The notes beneath the pieces were generated by a model, which was not told where the DNA came from, searched no databases, and saw nothing but the letters and a program-made list of their open reading frames with translations. The position numbers and the translations under genes are program-made. DNA of 64,000 bases from Capitella teleta (taxonomy: Eukaryota > Annelida > Polychaeta > Capitellidae): the NCBI GenBank assembly GCA_000328365.1, contig KB296957.1, positions 124,001 to 188,000 of the forward strand, given 5' to 3'. Shown here in pieces: positions 21,875-33,796 of the stretch; position 1 is the first letter of the stretch; each line of letters starts with the position of its first letter.

Positions 21875-22196
21875 TATCTAAAAAGGTTCCGGAATGAACA
21901 GAGGTCCTCCTTAAATGTATTCCCTTCGTATTGGCACACACATGTTTCTGCACAATGCAATTTTCTCGTAAATACTGATATCAGTACGATTAACTCCGTA
22001 TCACACCAGTAGGTCATTTTGGCGAAGGGGTCAAGAGTATGATAACAGCAAATGAATAATAACATTCGGAATATTATGAAAATTACAATATCCGCTTTTC
22101 GCATAAACTGAACTCGAAGTGAAGACAACAAAATGTGTCAAAATGTTGATTGCGTATACAGGACATCATGGTTCATCAGAAACCAAAATTACTCAC

Positions 22197-23447
22197 AGAT
22201 TCCAGAAATTGCGTGCAATTGATAGGATTCCTTCGCAGATTCAGCTTCTCGAGGGATTTCGACAAATCGCCAAACGGAACGAACGTGATGCTGCTGAACG
22301 AGAGATCCAGGTAGGTGAGGTGAGGCATGATTGTGTTTAAGGTGTTCAGGAGGGCGCCTGCATTGGTGTTGTGCAAGCTGAGTGACCGCAAACTGTGAAA
22401 CGGCGAATTGGCAGACGACGATTCGGAATATTGCGCAATCTCGAGGCCTATTACATCATCCAATGTGAGGGATTTCAAAGATGGGAAACATGATGCCTTA
22501 AGCTCGAAACAAATTGGCAGCTTTTCGAGTGGATTTTTTGATAAAATCAAATCCTCCAAAACATCTTGTTTGTACGAAGTCAGTGATGTTATACAGTTAT
22601 TTGCCAAGTCCAATTTTTGAAGATTTTTCATATTAGGTAATGTGACCGTAGGCCCAATACAAAACGTGTTGATGGTGAGATCACTTAGATGGCTGTAATG
22701 TTCAAACACAGACAAATTTGTATTCTGTTGAGAGCAACATGGAGAAATCCCTGTCAAAACTAAGCTTTCCAGTGTCATTTGCAATCCGCGTGTGAAATTC
22801 GGCAGCTGCTTCATGCCCATTTCGTTCAATTGTAGTACTGTCAATGGTGTGTTTTTGAAATACCGATCATCCACAGGGTAGGAAGCGAAAGAACCCCGGC
22901 TTAACTCCAAGCGATCAAGATTGCTGAGGTCTTGAAATTCATTTGTGATGTTATTCAGAGCAGACTTTCTCATAAACAGCGTGTGAAGACTGGCTTTGAC
23001 AGAAGGTGGGAAGTACAGTGTGTGTATGTTTGGATTGGCAGACACGTCCAGAAGGCTTAGATTCATAAATTCCGGGAAGGTGAAGTTGGAAATGTCGTTT
23101 AGCTGAAGGTAAAGGGAGGTCAGTGAGGCAATCAGGGCGTGAAAATCTGGTAAGGTCATCAGAGAACAGTTTATGGCAACGAAAGTTCTGAGGGAAGGAG
23201 TCGAGAGGAAGAACTCACTTCCAATTCCACCCAGTGCGTTGTGGCTGGCGTCGATGATTGTAAGATATTGAAAATGCCCAGTTTGATTCCAATCTAAGCT
23301 GGTTAGCTTGTTGTTGGTCAGGTAGAGATCTGTGACGTTATGAGGCACATAAGGAACTTTAATGAGTCCTGAATTTGAAAAATCCTTCTTCACTTCAGCG
23401 TTGAGTACAGTGATCACCGCAAGTGTGAGCACTTGACCTAGACCCAT
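22197..23447 (-). CDS. LRR array copy 7, first coding exon, divergent long class
   Basis: The exon has 417 codons from the ATG at 23447 (MGLGQVLTLAVITVLNAEV signal peptide) to a GTGAGT donor after codon TCT, phase 0. LRRs run from GLIKVPYVPHNVTDLYL to the terminal LRRNPINCTQFLES, so this copy keeps a few more residues past the cap cysteine. The family mark is present in altered form (YPVDDRYFKNT, then LNEMGMKQLPNF). Sequons are frequent. The sequence is clearly older in divergence than copies 1-4. No second exon was found in the region to the left. Confidence 0.88.
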
Positions 23448-23483
23448 CTTTGCCGTGTAAGTGACGAAGCGACTACCTCCCAC

Positions 23484-23492
23484 AGATATATA
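23484..23492 (-). promoter_or_regulatory. TATA-like box upstream of LRR copy 7
   Basis: The minus strand reads CCGTATATATCTG about 40 bp upstream of the ATG at 23447. If used as a TATA box the 5' untranslated region would be very short. Confidence 0.35.
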
Positions 23493-23499
23493 CGGAAGT

Positions 23500-24745
23500 A
23501 AAAGACAAAAGATAGGAAGACGCCATGGGTTCGTATGAATGATACAAATAGACCACCTGCTCTTAACAAATTGCAAACAAGAAATAGGGGAAAGGTAATG
23601 AATGGTGGAGGATGAGGGACATTCAAAAGAAGTGCTACCCGAGAGGAAGCTAAAATGGGTGGCTTAATTGACAAGTTCCTGTAAACGACACCATTATCTT
23701 ATTATTTGTAGGATGAATAGTTTTCAAAGAAAATCTGATTTCCTGGTATATTCAATCGCTACTTTTATAATTGGAATTGTTTGGTTCACCATTCAACTTA
23801 ATACGTGAACCTAATAAATAACGAAGTAAAACATTGGTCAGAAAAGCTGGAGGCAGTTGAAAGTATCGCTCACCCGAATCGTCTAACCCAAACATCAAAA
23901 TATATGAATAAATAAATAAAATTACATATAAACAATTTCGAATACCAAAATTGTGGCTACAAAAAAAAAAAACAAAAAAAAAAAAAAAAAAAAAAAAGAA
24001 GCAGATTAAGTAACGTATAATAAAAACTAAGAGTGGATTTCTGCGTAAGCATTGTTTGGATTCGGAGGGTTACTCATAAATTGGTGACTGGAGACTGTTT
24101 TTGTTTGTCACTTTTCCTTAAACTTGCCATGTCGTGCAAGATTATTCATGTAACGAGAATAAATTATTGAAAATCATTAAAACAGCAGACAGATTTTAAG
24201 TCACAGAGTTGTAATCAATGGAGAGGAGATGACATGAATGCCAATTCAACGAGCCAGCGTCAACCAAGCACCAATAATTGATTGCCAAATTCTAAGAATT
24301 CGCAAGAAGTCCACTTGCTTAAATTTTTATTCATCTCAACCATGAATCAGATGAATTATAGGCAATGTCATGGGCGGTTACAAGCTGCATTAAAATTGCA
24401 TGTTGAGGAATGCAGCGATAACGAGGATCCTAATTTAATTGATAGTCCTTCCTAAGAAGACTGAGCAGAATGATTAGAGATTCAAGAACCATTTGCAAGA
24501 AATATCAAGTACTAGACTACAGTTTTGTTATGACACATGCCTGCATAGATATGAAGACCAACTTCATATTATATACTAGCCCTATACTATGGCTGACCCC
24601 GATCGTCCGTGGATCAGCCGAGTCCATACTAATTAAAAATTTAAGCTTCCAGGTTGCCTTACAATTACCATGCAAATATTCCGACAAATATAACAGCGTC
24701 CATGCTGTAGTCTACAATTTTGCAAAGGGCTGAACTCTTTTCATA
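23500..24745. other. Intergenic, A-rich tract only
   Basis: An almost pure poly-A run lies at 23960-23997. Otherwise this is A/T-rich DNA without a recognised gene or repeat. Confidence 0.5.
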
Positions 24746-24749
24746 TCAC

Positions 24750-24990
24750 TTCACTGATTCCCTGGCCATATATATAATGACACAGGCACACGCCGATGAC
24801 AAGTGGTATCTCATTGGCTGCTATGTATAGTAACATTTAATCAACTGGTCGTATTCAGCAAGTACTGTGAATTCATTTTCACTCTTCTCGCCTTGTGAGC
24901 CATCTTGGGAATTCCGAGTGACGTCATGTGACATTGAGTGAAATGGATGTACCAAAATAGGGGTGCGTTTTCATCGGTGTGTGCCGGTGC
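24750..24990 (+). mobile_element. MITE-like repeat, copy 1
   Basis: cacaggcacacgccgatga at 24781 and the reverse complement of tcatcggtgtgtgccggtg near 24990 form 19-bp inverted repeats with two mismatches, about 210 bp apart. The match with copy 2 (14401-14638, inverted) begins 31 bp outside the left inverted repeat. The inverted repeats may therefore be subterminal. No transposase is present. Confidence 0.6.
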
Positions 24991-24999
24991 GGAGACGAG

Positions 25000-26005
25000 T
25001 GAATGCTTATCACCAGCGTCCTACGTTTACTAAGAAAAATGCCGGCAACCTCGAACTTCGTGCAATGCAAACATCCGCCAGCAGCGCGTCGCTCGGATTG
25101 AAATTTCGCGTTTTCTGGGAACTCATGCCGGCGTCGGACCAAAAGTTCAAAACTGAATATTTTTAGAAGAGTCAAAAACTATTGACGCAAGATATGATTA
25201 GAATGAATGTGATGTGGTGTATTCATGTGATAATTAAGAGGCTATCGTAATATCACTGTGGTATTAATGTCACTGATGACGGAGAATGTCTGGCTTATCA
25301 TTTGCATATCATTTGCATATCATTAAGGGACGGCGAATTGAGAAATTCGAAAGTTTCTCAGCAGACGAAATCTCAACATGAATTAAACTAACTCACAACA
25401 TCTATGATAGTAAATGTAAGCAAATATCGCATCAAGTACGCAAAGCTACAGAACAACAACGAGCAAAATGCGAACTAACTCAGACAGCGAAACATTATAT
25501 ACGCGCCAACCGTTGCCTGTGATTTTATCCATTCGTCCACTCGATTATCGCATATAATGCGCCCAAATACGATGAACGTTTGCACAATAATCAAGTATGT
25601 AATAAGAGTAATAATGTACAATAATAGTAATAATTGTAATAATAGTAATAATGTACAATAATACTAATAATGTGTCGTTTGAATGATCATTGATTCGTTG
25701 TTTTCCGACCCTTTGTGATTAATTAAACGAAAGTTTCCTATTTTTATTTAGAGGGAATACCCAGGCGTTGTTGCTGTAACAACAAACGTTTCTCAGCGCA
25801 TGCGCTGTCAGCTATCCCATAACTCCCCGCGAACTTATGCTCAATGAATTTGCGATTTATAGTCCGAGTATGGATGCACTACATCCATATTGACAACACG
25901 CATAGCCCCATATACTTATACAAAATATAATTATACAGGCCGACTGCCTTGCTCGGTGCCTAGTATCATTATTATATTAGACAGCGTGAATAGACTATTG
26001 TCCAT
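25000..26005. other. Intergenic, short motifs only
   Basis: The octamer ATTTGCAT occurs twice in tandem at about 25298-25320. An AATAAT/ACAATAATAGT-rich simple repeat lies at 25605-25672. No gene was recognised. Confidence 0.45.
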
Positions 26006-26010
26006 ATCGA

Positions 26011-26632
26011 TTCTATGGGCTTTTGTGAGTGACGGGAGACCAATTATAAAAAAAATCGGTCAATTGTGAATGATATTCAAGACAAATTAAAATGCGAATT
26101 TCCTGCTCAGGCAGAATAGCTTGAAACAAGATGAGCGCGAGTGAGTGAGTGAGTGATTGGGGTTTTACGGCTCCACCCAACCCGTTCGGGTGATACGGGC
26201 GCCAGAACAGAAGGCCCGGGACCGGGGTTTCCCCCTACTCTTATCGATAAATCCCAAGGGTTCTTTATCCTGCATACCACCATAGACAGTAGTACACAGC
26301 GCCCGGCCTTGTTACGCAGTTGGGCAGCACTGCAGAGTCACCGAAGAATTACAATTGTAATTCACAATCATAACGCCCGTGGCCTGATCGGGTCTCGAAC
26401 CCGGGACCTCGACCCCCACGGTCGGCATAGGATTGTAGTCAGCGGTTTAACCCACTGAAGATGAGCGCGAGATTTCTTTTATGAGAACTGCTGAAAGATC
26501 AGCTCACTCGACGGCTTCCATTGTTAACAATAGGAGAATTACTTTTGTCACGTCACCACAGTCTGAAATCAAACTCGAGAAAAAAGCGATCGAGATTTTA
26601 AACCTTTAAAATTCGATGCATCTACGAATTAG
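26011..26632 (+). repeat. Unclassified interspersed repeat R1, copy 2, split by a SINE
   Basis: It matches the reverse complement of 21603-21874. The match is interrupted by SINE copy B at 26142-26457, flanked by the duplicated aagatgagcgcgag. The repeat therefore predates the SINE insertion. Confidence 0.65.
26128..26471 (-). mobile_element. tRNA-derived SINE, copy B, 5'-truncated, with target-site duplications
   Basis: Target duplications aagatgagcgcgag (26128-26141 and 26458-26471) are perfect, so this is a fairly recent insertion. Read on the minus strand it starts inside the tRNA head at AGTGGGTTAAACCGC, has a perfect B box (GGTTCGAGACC), the common body, and a tail GGAGCCGTAAAACCCC followed by a short tetranucleotide repeat. 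Confidence 0.9.
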
Positions 26633-26639
26633 TCAACAT

Positions 26640-28490
26640 TAAGCATAATATCTAAAATATGTAATATAATATTCATATATTGTAATATAAATATTTTAAT
26701 TATTATGATCAGAAACAGAGCTGCTGATACTTAACATGGAGGAAATGCTAATTAATTATCATTATAATATATATAACATATACTTATATAGCATACAGAA
26801 TGTTGCTAGTTTAGAAGTAGACAACTAAATAGCTTAAAATTATTGACAATTGGAGCCATTTCTAAGAACTTATCATTCAAAATGCACAAGTCTAAGATTT
26901 GTCATTCAAATTCTGAGACGATGCTAGACAGAACTCTCTGAGAATATGACTATATCAAAGGCAAAACCTCTGATTGAAGGCCTTGGTACGACCCTTTAAT
27001 ATCAGCATGACACGTGCATTGAAGGAGAATAGATAATGACACCGAGTTCATTGTTTTCTTTTTCTTTCTTTTTCTTTCTTCTTTTTTTTTTATTTTTTTA
27101 TTTAGATCAGATCTTGATCCTTATTCAGTTATGGCAGGTAGAAGATCCCATTCATGCTGATGATGTGAAAGCAGCCGACGGCTCTATTCGATATCGAACG
27201 CCCCCGCCCCATCAAAGCGAACGTTTCGATTGTCTATTGAATCCGTCGCAAGTTCGAAGCCGGCCACCACTACCCTGGCAGCCCTACTCGCACCTACACG
27301 TTTATATATAACACGTGTACCATGGCGATTGGTGGACCCAGTGGCGGTTCTTCTGTGATGTCACCTCATTGGATCAACTGAAGGTGCTCATGAAATGGCT
27401 GCATTTTGGTGTCTGAAAATGGCGTGCGTATTTATGCCGGATACAAACTTCGAAAGTTCAAAGAGAAACGGAAAGCTATTCTTTAACGGGTTTTCATCTG
27501 ATAAGAACAATAGCACAAAGGGTTTTTGCTTCTCAAAGGGATTGAAGCCTATTGACTTTGATATCAATAAATGAAGGTCATTCACCAAGCACCAATCCTC
27601 ATGAGCACATTTGTAAGCAAACTGCTTTGTTGGTTTACATCGGCGTCCATAAAACACGTGTAGAGGAAGTCAAACAAATACAGACTTTCCTCTATTACCT
27701 AAGTGTTTGGCTCCAGGACTAGATGCACGCAATGGTATTGATAACAACTTAAGATATAATAACGTTAGATCGAGATTTAATCAGTTCTGTTGGAATAAAA
27801 GAGAAATGCCAAACCCTTTTAAATGAATTATGTTTAATTTGCAAAATCCGCTTTCCAAATGAGGGAGTGGAATGATAGTAGGAAAACAAAAGTTATAATT
27901 TAAGCTATAATGCACCGAAAATGCGTCAGATCAATACATCTGCATATAGTCACTGAAGAATCGACCAAATAAATGTCAACATTTTAGCGAGAATGTATAT
28001 TTTCGCGTATGTTTCGGTCGATCGCGGAAATAAAACCCGCGCGTAAATACAATTAAATTGCAAGCCAGGTATAATTTACAATTAATCATCTCAACATTTA
28101 GTCAACTCACATTTGAGAATAGAATTCAATTAATTTTAGGATCTATGGTTAACTATATCGATCAGAAGATTGGTACAATCTTTGGTCAACCCCAGGATTA
28201 GAGGGTATATCCATTATTCATTTTAATCATTTACCTTATCATTCAGGTTTGTGAGGAACTGCTCGGGTTCATAATTAAATACTGAGACTGTGATTGAAAA
28301 TTAGTTCCATGTGCAAGGAGACTTTAAATCCATAGAAACAAGCGCTTTTTTGAGAAATGTTAATGACCACTTATGCAAAAAATATCTCCGAAATCAGCTT
28401 TAACATCTACTATACACAATTGCATAACATGATATAAACACAACTCAGTCATATGATTGAGAGCAATGGATTCCATAAATATAATAATGA
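26640..28490. other. Intergenic or intronic, one unrecognised open frame
   Basis: A minus-strand frame of 89 codons (27657-27388) has three cysteines in its first third and a reasonable composition, but it begins with a non-ATG codon and shows no clear acceptor in phase with LRR copy 8. A T-rich run lies at 27055-27100. Nothing else stood out. Confidence 0.35.
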
Positions 28491-28497
28491 ATCCTAC

Positions 28498-29235
28498 CTT
28501 GCAGCATTGAATAGGATTTTTGCTCAGGAAGATGTTCGTCACGTCAGGTAGAGTTCCTTTAAATTCAGGACAATTAGTGAATCCCATTTCCATTAACCAA
28601 AGTCCACCAGAGAGAATTGCATTGGCAAACTCATCATCTATAACTGGGTTGTCATTTTTAAAAGAACCAGTTGACAGCTGCAATTTTTTAAGGGTTGGAA
28701 TGTTAGTGAAATTCTGGTCGATATCCATGATTGCATTTTTTAACAAATTCAAATTTTGCAAAGTCCCGGTAATGGTTGGTAAAAAGTGCACATCAGTTAG
28801 TAAATTCCTCGATAGCGTTAACGTTGTGAGACTTATATATCCATCAAAGATATCCGATGGCAGTACTGATATGCTGTTTCCATCCAAATGTAGCTTAACT
28901 AAAGTAGCCCCAACTTCTTCAAGATATGGAAATTCCAACAATTCATTGTCCATAAGATTCAACACAATTAGTGGAGTACCAACGAAGGCGTCAACTCGAA
29001 CGGAGCTCAAGAAATTCGAGTCAATTTGCAGAGTTCTCAATAAACTCTTTCCTTTCACATCCGAATTGATTGAGCTGATGAGATTTCCTTGCAGGTTGAT
29101 AGTATTATATACATCACCAAGCACTGGAATCGAAGTCAAACCCAAATTCTTTTTGATATAGTTAAGAGCTGCAACATGGGCTATTCCAATACAAAGAGGA
29201 ATCCAGGTATGAAGTGCAGTGCTTAGTGGCCACAT
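28498..29235 (-). CDS. LRR array copy 8, first coding exon, short class
   Basis: The exon has 246 codons from the ATG at 29235 (signal peptide in MWPLSTALHTWIPLCIGIAH) to a GTAGGA donor after codon AAG, phase 0. LRRs run from GLTSIPVLGDVYNTINL through AFVGTPLIVLNL to LSKNPIQCCK at the exon end. The family mark is NPVIDDEFANA, followed by LWLMEMGFTNCPEF. It is related to copies 5 and 6 (same lead-in, similar length) but ends with the NPIQC cap motif of copies 2-4, linking the two classes. Confidence 0.88.
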
Positions 29236-29239
29236 GCTG

Positions 29240-30430
29240 CTATCGAAATGATCGAACGCTCTCGCTTTAGATGCACATATCAATTCCTATATCCATCATA
29301 AATTATCGATGCCAGTTCTCAGTAAGATGCTTTGCATTTTTACCGCCGAGGATTGGCTAATCGTACATTCTTAAGAACGAAGGTCACAGCCATATAAGGG
29401 TCACTCTAAATTCACAGTGGTGACATATGATTTTGGAAACAATAGAAACAAATTGATAGTGGAGCAGTGTACAGGTTCCACAAAAAGCAAGCACTTTGGA
29501 TTCAAGGTTCATTGCCCTTTGCAAGGTCCGCTCACAAATGCACCAGGACATAAACCGCCCTCTAAACATGCTCTTCGTGCATTGGCGATCTCAAATGCTT
29601 ATGGTTATTGCAGCAAGAAACTTGTGACATGCAATCGGAATGACAGATACGTCGATGTCCGCACAGATGAAAATACAGCTATGGAATAGCGTTAAGGGTA
29701 AACCTGGCGGTGCATATCTCGACATTATATACGGTCAAAGAACACTGTACATTCAAAAGGGGTGTGCGAGCGGCTTACGTGCCCCGTGGTGCCTGCATGA
29801 GCCTGCGTACAAGTTTAGATTTCATGCGCAACGACTGGCTTAATTGTGAGTTGCTGCGATGTGCATAATTTCTCTGGTCTGCAGGCAAAAGGATATCCTG
29901 TCTTCAAATTTGAGTTCAAAAGAATTGAGATAATTTTTCCTTTCTTTTACTGTCGCACTTCTCGGAAAAATAATCCTTTGTGCTGGTCGTCACAAAAGTT
30001 CAGAAAGAGACACGGATAGTGGAGCGTGTTGCGTGACGGCGCATTATCTACTTGTATTGCATCATAGAACAACCATGAAAATCCACAATATGAGTTTAAA
30101 TAATTTGTTGTAACTTCTCATTGTTGCTATTTCTCGTGATACGAATTGATCTGCCAATCACCAATGAGCCAGAGGGCTCATTTATTTCGCATTGCAACCA
30201 TACAAAATGGAAATGCTCTACATTGATATCATTTCCGGTTAACTTATGGTCAGCAATATTGTGTTGTGCTTATTTGCTTCAAGCTGGCTTTTATTGATTG
30301 TTTGGAGTCAATGGGTGAACTTTGAGTGATCAACGCTAGAATTGATTCCTGATCGACATCGTGGCCCATGTGTGGCCCTCGGCACGGAAGCAAATTCAGT
30401 CAACACTGACTCCAAGGGGGCAAACTACAA
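29240..30430. other. Intergenic, nothing recognised
   Basis: Plus-strand open frames at 29417-29689 and 29640-29843 overlap each other and show no domain, start context or splice pattern that I trust. Confidence 0.4.
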
Positions 30431-30431
30431 T

Positions 30432-30845
30432 GTGGGCCAAAAGTACTCCATGTTAACAAACGAAACTTCCAAATTGGCTATATTGGCCAATTATTCCACA
30501 CACAAAAATAATGTCTACTAGCTATGTAATGATTAACTTGTTCTGCATCCATTTTTTTGCTATGATATTAAATAAAAAGACAATTAGAATGAGGGGGGTT
30601 ATTTAAATGTGAGTGTTGTGAGATTGCAAAGAGAGCTAAATCAGATGAGCCCCTGAATAAGCATTATGGAATCTCATCTGTTGCATGGCGCTTCATTACA
30701 ATACTTCTCCTTTTGTTTTGATTTTGCGAAACAAAAATTAGTGTTACAATCAAATCAACAGCACTCTCAAACATAAGAATAGAGCGAGAGCGAGGCCTTA
30801 TTTATGCGACCAATGAAGCTCATCCATGGTCCGGGGCCCTGTTTG
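30432..30845 (+). repeat. Unclassified interspersed repeat R2, uninterrupted copy
   Basis: Matches in order to the reverse complement of 47204-49499: gggccaaaagtactccatg, aaattggctatattggcc, aaatcagatgagcccct, catctgttgcatggcg and ccatggtccggggccctg. The second copy carries a LINE inside. No long open frame or clear terminal repeats are visible. Confidence 0.65.
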
Positions 30846-30849
30846 CCGC

Positions 30850-32380
30850 CAAAAGTGAAAATATCGTCGAATATTGGATATATTTTATTGATCGAGATAA
30901 ATTGGCATAAATGTTAATGAAATAGGAATCAAAATGATGGGAATAGCAGCATGACATGTCACAAAAACCATGCCGAGTATTTCCATCTCTTATCTTTGCG
31001 TTGTTTTACTCTGCAACAAGTTTTATAGCACTATTCCTGGAAAGCGCAACGCCATTGAAAGGCAATGAAACATTGAAATAATAAACATCCATGGAGTCGA
31101 TAGACCACTTGTTTTGTTTTAGTTCTTTTTCATATTCTATTCTTTGTTTATGCATTGTATGTGTATGTACATTTGTGATTTTTCTCTCTTGAAAATTTTA
31201 AACTCATTAAAAAATGCAAACATTCCTAATGAAAGTAGCTTACCATTCAATAAACAAGACAAAAAAAAATAATCAAAAAAAAAAAGAAAAGAGAAAGAGT
31301 TGTGCTGCAATCCGCATAACTCTGGTCCTGGGCTTCTGTTCTTAATTTGAAATGTGTGCAGTGTAATTCTGCGCACGCATATTTATCTGGCCTCGTTTCC
31401 ATTTGTGTGCCTAATAGAAATCTTCGCTCACAAAATTAAAAACCTCTTGAAACCCTCCAAATTTCGTTTTAGAAAATATTGTGTCCGTTGTCTCACCTTG
31501 CACCACTTGATTGGAAATCTCTTGAGCAACAACTCCGCTCATGCACTTCTTTCGATACCTTAAAAAGACACCAAAACTATTATATTTGAAACCAGCGTTT
31601 AATCGATTTGCTTCTTTTTTTTTTTCAGTAAATGAAAAAAAATAGACATGTTAGCCGAATGAGTTGAGTGAAGCGGTATAGAAGCCAATCGCACCCCATG
31701 CATATCATGCACTATGATACGTACGGAGACCATTCAGACGACACGTGTCATCATTGACATGCGAAAAAAATATACGATGGTTCCAGAACAAAGGAACAAA
31801 TAAAAAACGACGGCTGCTACAATGAATAATCAAATAAAACCTGCTAAATTATTGCCAAGTCATTGCATTAAGCTTCGCGTGCGTGGAACATGGCTGGGAC
31901 GGGCGAGTTGTTTTGGTATTTTTTCTTTTTTTTTTCTTTTTTTTTTCTTTTTTTTTTTACATTTTTGCATCTACATGTATAACCAAGTAAATTAACTATC
32001 GTCTTGTGTGGAGATGTCATCGTAGATGTGCAATTACGATTCCAGATGTATTTTGCCGATGTCCGCGCGAGCATTATGTATAATTAATTTAAGTCAAGTG
32101 GACTTCCGTCTTGTTGATATTAACAATTTTGGTGTCATATTTATCAAATAATTATTATGAAACAGAGAGATCCACGCAATTTGAGAGTGATTTTCCATGA
32201 GCGTTTTTCTTTAACAAACCCTTGAATTTGTCTCAGATGCCATTTCAATATCTTCTGATCGCCGAAACAGTAGATGTAGATAGATAGATGTAGGGTCCCA
32301 CTATCAACTAGCACTGGTCGGCCCTTCGGAAGCATGGATGATATTCGCTCAACATGCATCACTTGATGCCCCCCCCCCTC
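30850..32380. other. Intergenic, nothing recognised
   Basis: A/T-rich DNA with A-rich runs near 31261-31290 and T-rich runs near 31615 and 31920-31960. Open frames through these runs are low-complexity. Confidence 0.45.
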
Positions 32381-32383
32381 CTT

Positions 32384-33480
32384 CCCAGAAGGCAACACGT
32401 ACAGAGGGAAGTGCAGCTACTTATTGTTGCGGGTGAAAATGTAGAGGCTTTTTCTTCACAGTTCCCAGATGAGAACAAAAGTAAACTGAAAACACTCCCG
32501 GATGATTATAAGGAGTATGCTTCACCAAGAGCGAATCCGGTGTTTGCCAGATACGTCTCTCAATGCCGTTTACGAGCCAACGATTTGATCAGTTTGCCAT
32601 TGATGTGAAGGTTCAGGTGAAGGGTTGTGGTTTCAATGACGAACAAGATAATGATTAGAAACAGGATCGTGTGAGGTAAGACAGAACACGTGAAAAGCTG
32701 AAGGCTCCAGTCTCATGCTACAGAAAAAAAAAGTGTCATGGAAACTTACATTAATAGTACATGGAAAATCCAATGATATGTGAAATTGACACAGGTACAT
32801 AAGGTAATGTATTACAATGTATGAAAATCGGTATTTCAGAACATTAATCTTGATGGTAAAGTTAAAGCCAAATAAAGGATTGATGGCGTTTAATGGAAAG
32901 AACCTGATGTGCCAGGTCAAATTCCATTGTTAGTTGAGTAAAAGCATGTAATTTATCCCATTGATTTTATGATCGTTAATGCAAACCATCAAAGGAAACC
33001 AAGAATACGTGTCCTCAACAGGAGATATAGTAAAAGACCCAAAAAGGAAATCCATCCTGGGAGAGAGAGTCCGAATGTACATCAGTACAGGCACTCCATG
33101 GACTGACCTTGCCACTCTAATAAAGTCGTGCGCGAAGACACGGCCCCCTTTCCTTCATCGTCGAAGAGAATGATGGACGACAACTACGGAGAACTCAGCG
33201 CCATCTGACTGCGGTGCCAAATGCTGCCCCGTTATCACGCGATGCTGACGAACTGAAGACCAATCAACCCACCACCCGATCTGACATTGATATTATGACT
33301 GAACCAATTGTGCATTTTTGATTGCTGTTTCTAAGTTTAGAGCGAGCTGCCAATAACCACTGTTTATTACTCATATTGATTACATCTACTCCGAGAAAGG
33401 GAGATGTCATAATCAATTTGGGATATTTTATAATTCAATTGATTGCATGTTTATTTTGATGATGTCTGAGTGAGATGAAT
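32384..33480 (+). mobile_element. Ty3/gypsy (Mag-like) LTR retrotransposon fossil
   Basis: The left part (about 32384-32720) resembles gag of Mag-type elements (NPVFARYVSQCR). The right part (about 33000-33320) resembles the C-terminal end of pol, and a purine tract at 33393-33404 is followed by TGTCAT, the expected start of a 3' LTR. Most of the element is missing between the parts and it is plainly broken, with several breaks. No 5' LTR was found. It looks old. Confidence 0.6.
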
Positions 33481-33796
33481 AAGTTTTTGCAATACCACGG
33501 GTAGTGTTGCTTGTTTAAAATGTATCATTTTTCAGTTTGGATTTCAGCCAATTTCAATTAATTTCAATTTCAATTAATTTCGGCCAACGATGAAACAAAT
33601 GGTAAATAGCATTAAACGGGAATTCCATCAAAGGTGTTCTTGAGCAGTACCTCGACGACAAAGATCCATGATCATTCAATGATTGAACACTTGCCTAGAA
33701 GAAAATGTGGGCGAAATCATTGAAAGGAATTCAACTTCGAGGTGAGTGTGGTATTATTGACAGAGAAAAAAAACCCCAAGAATTGTGGTAACTCAC

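Noticed and set aside
27388-27657. Minus-strand frame with three cysteines downstream of LRR copy 8 as its C-cap exon
   Set aside because: There is no acceptor in phase 0 before the cysteines, the start is a non-ATG codon, and there is no similarity to LRR caps.
33640-33690. Possible phase-0 second exon of LRR copy 9 (ASVQSLNDHGS) resembling snippets after copies 3 and 10
   Set aside because: The three snippets align loosely codon by codon, but only one is in the right phase and none carries the cap cysteines. This is not enough to claim a shared exon.
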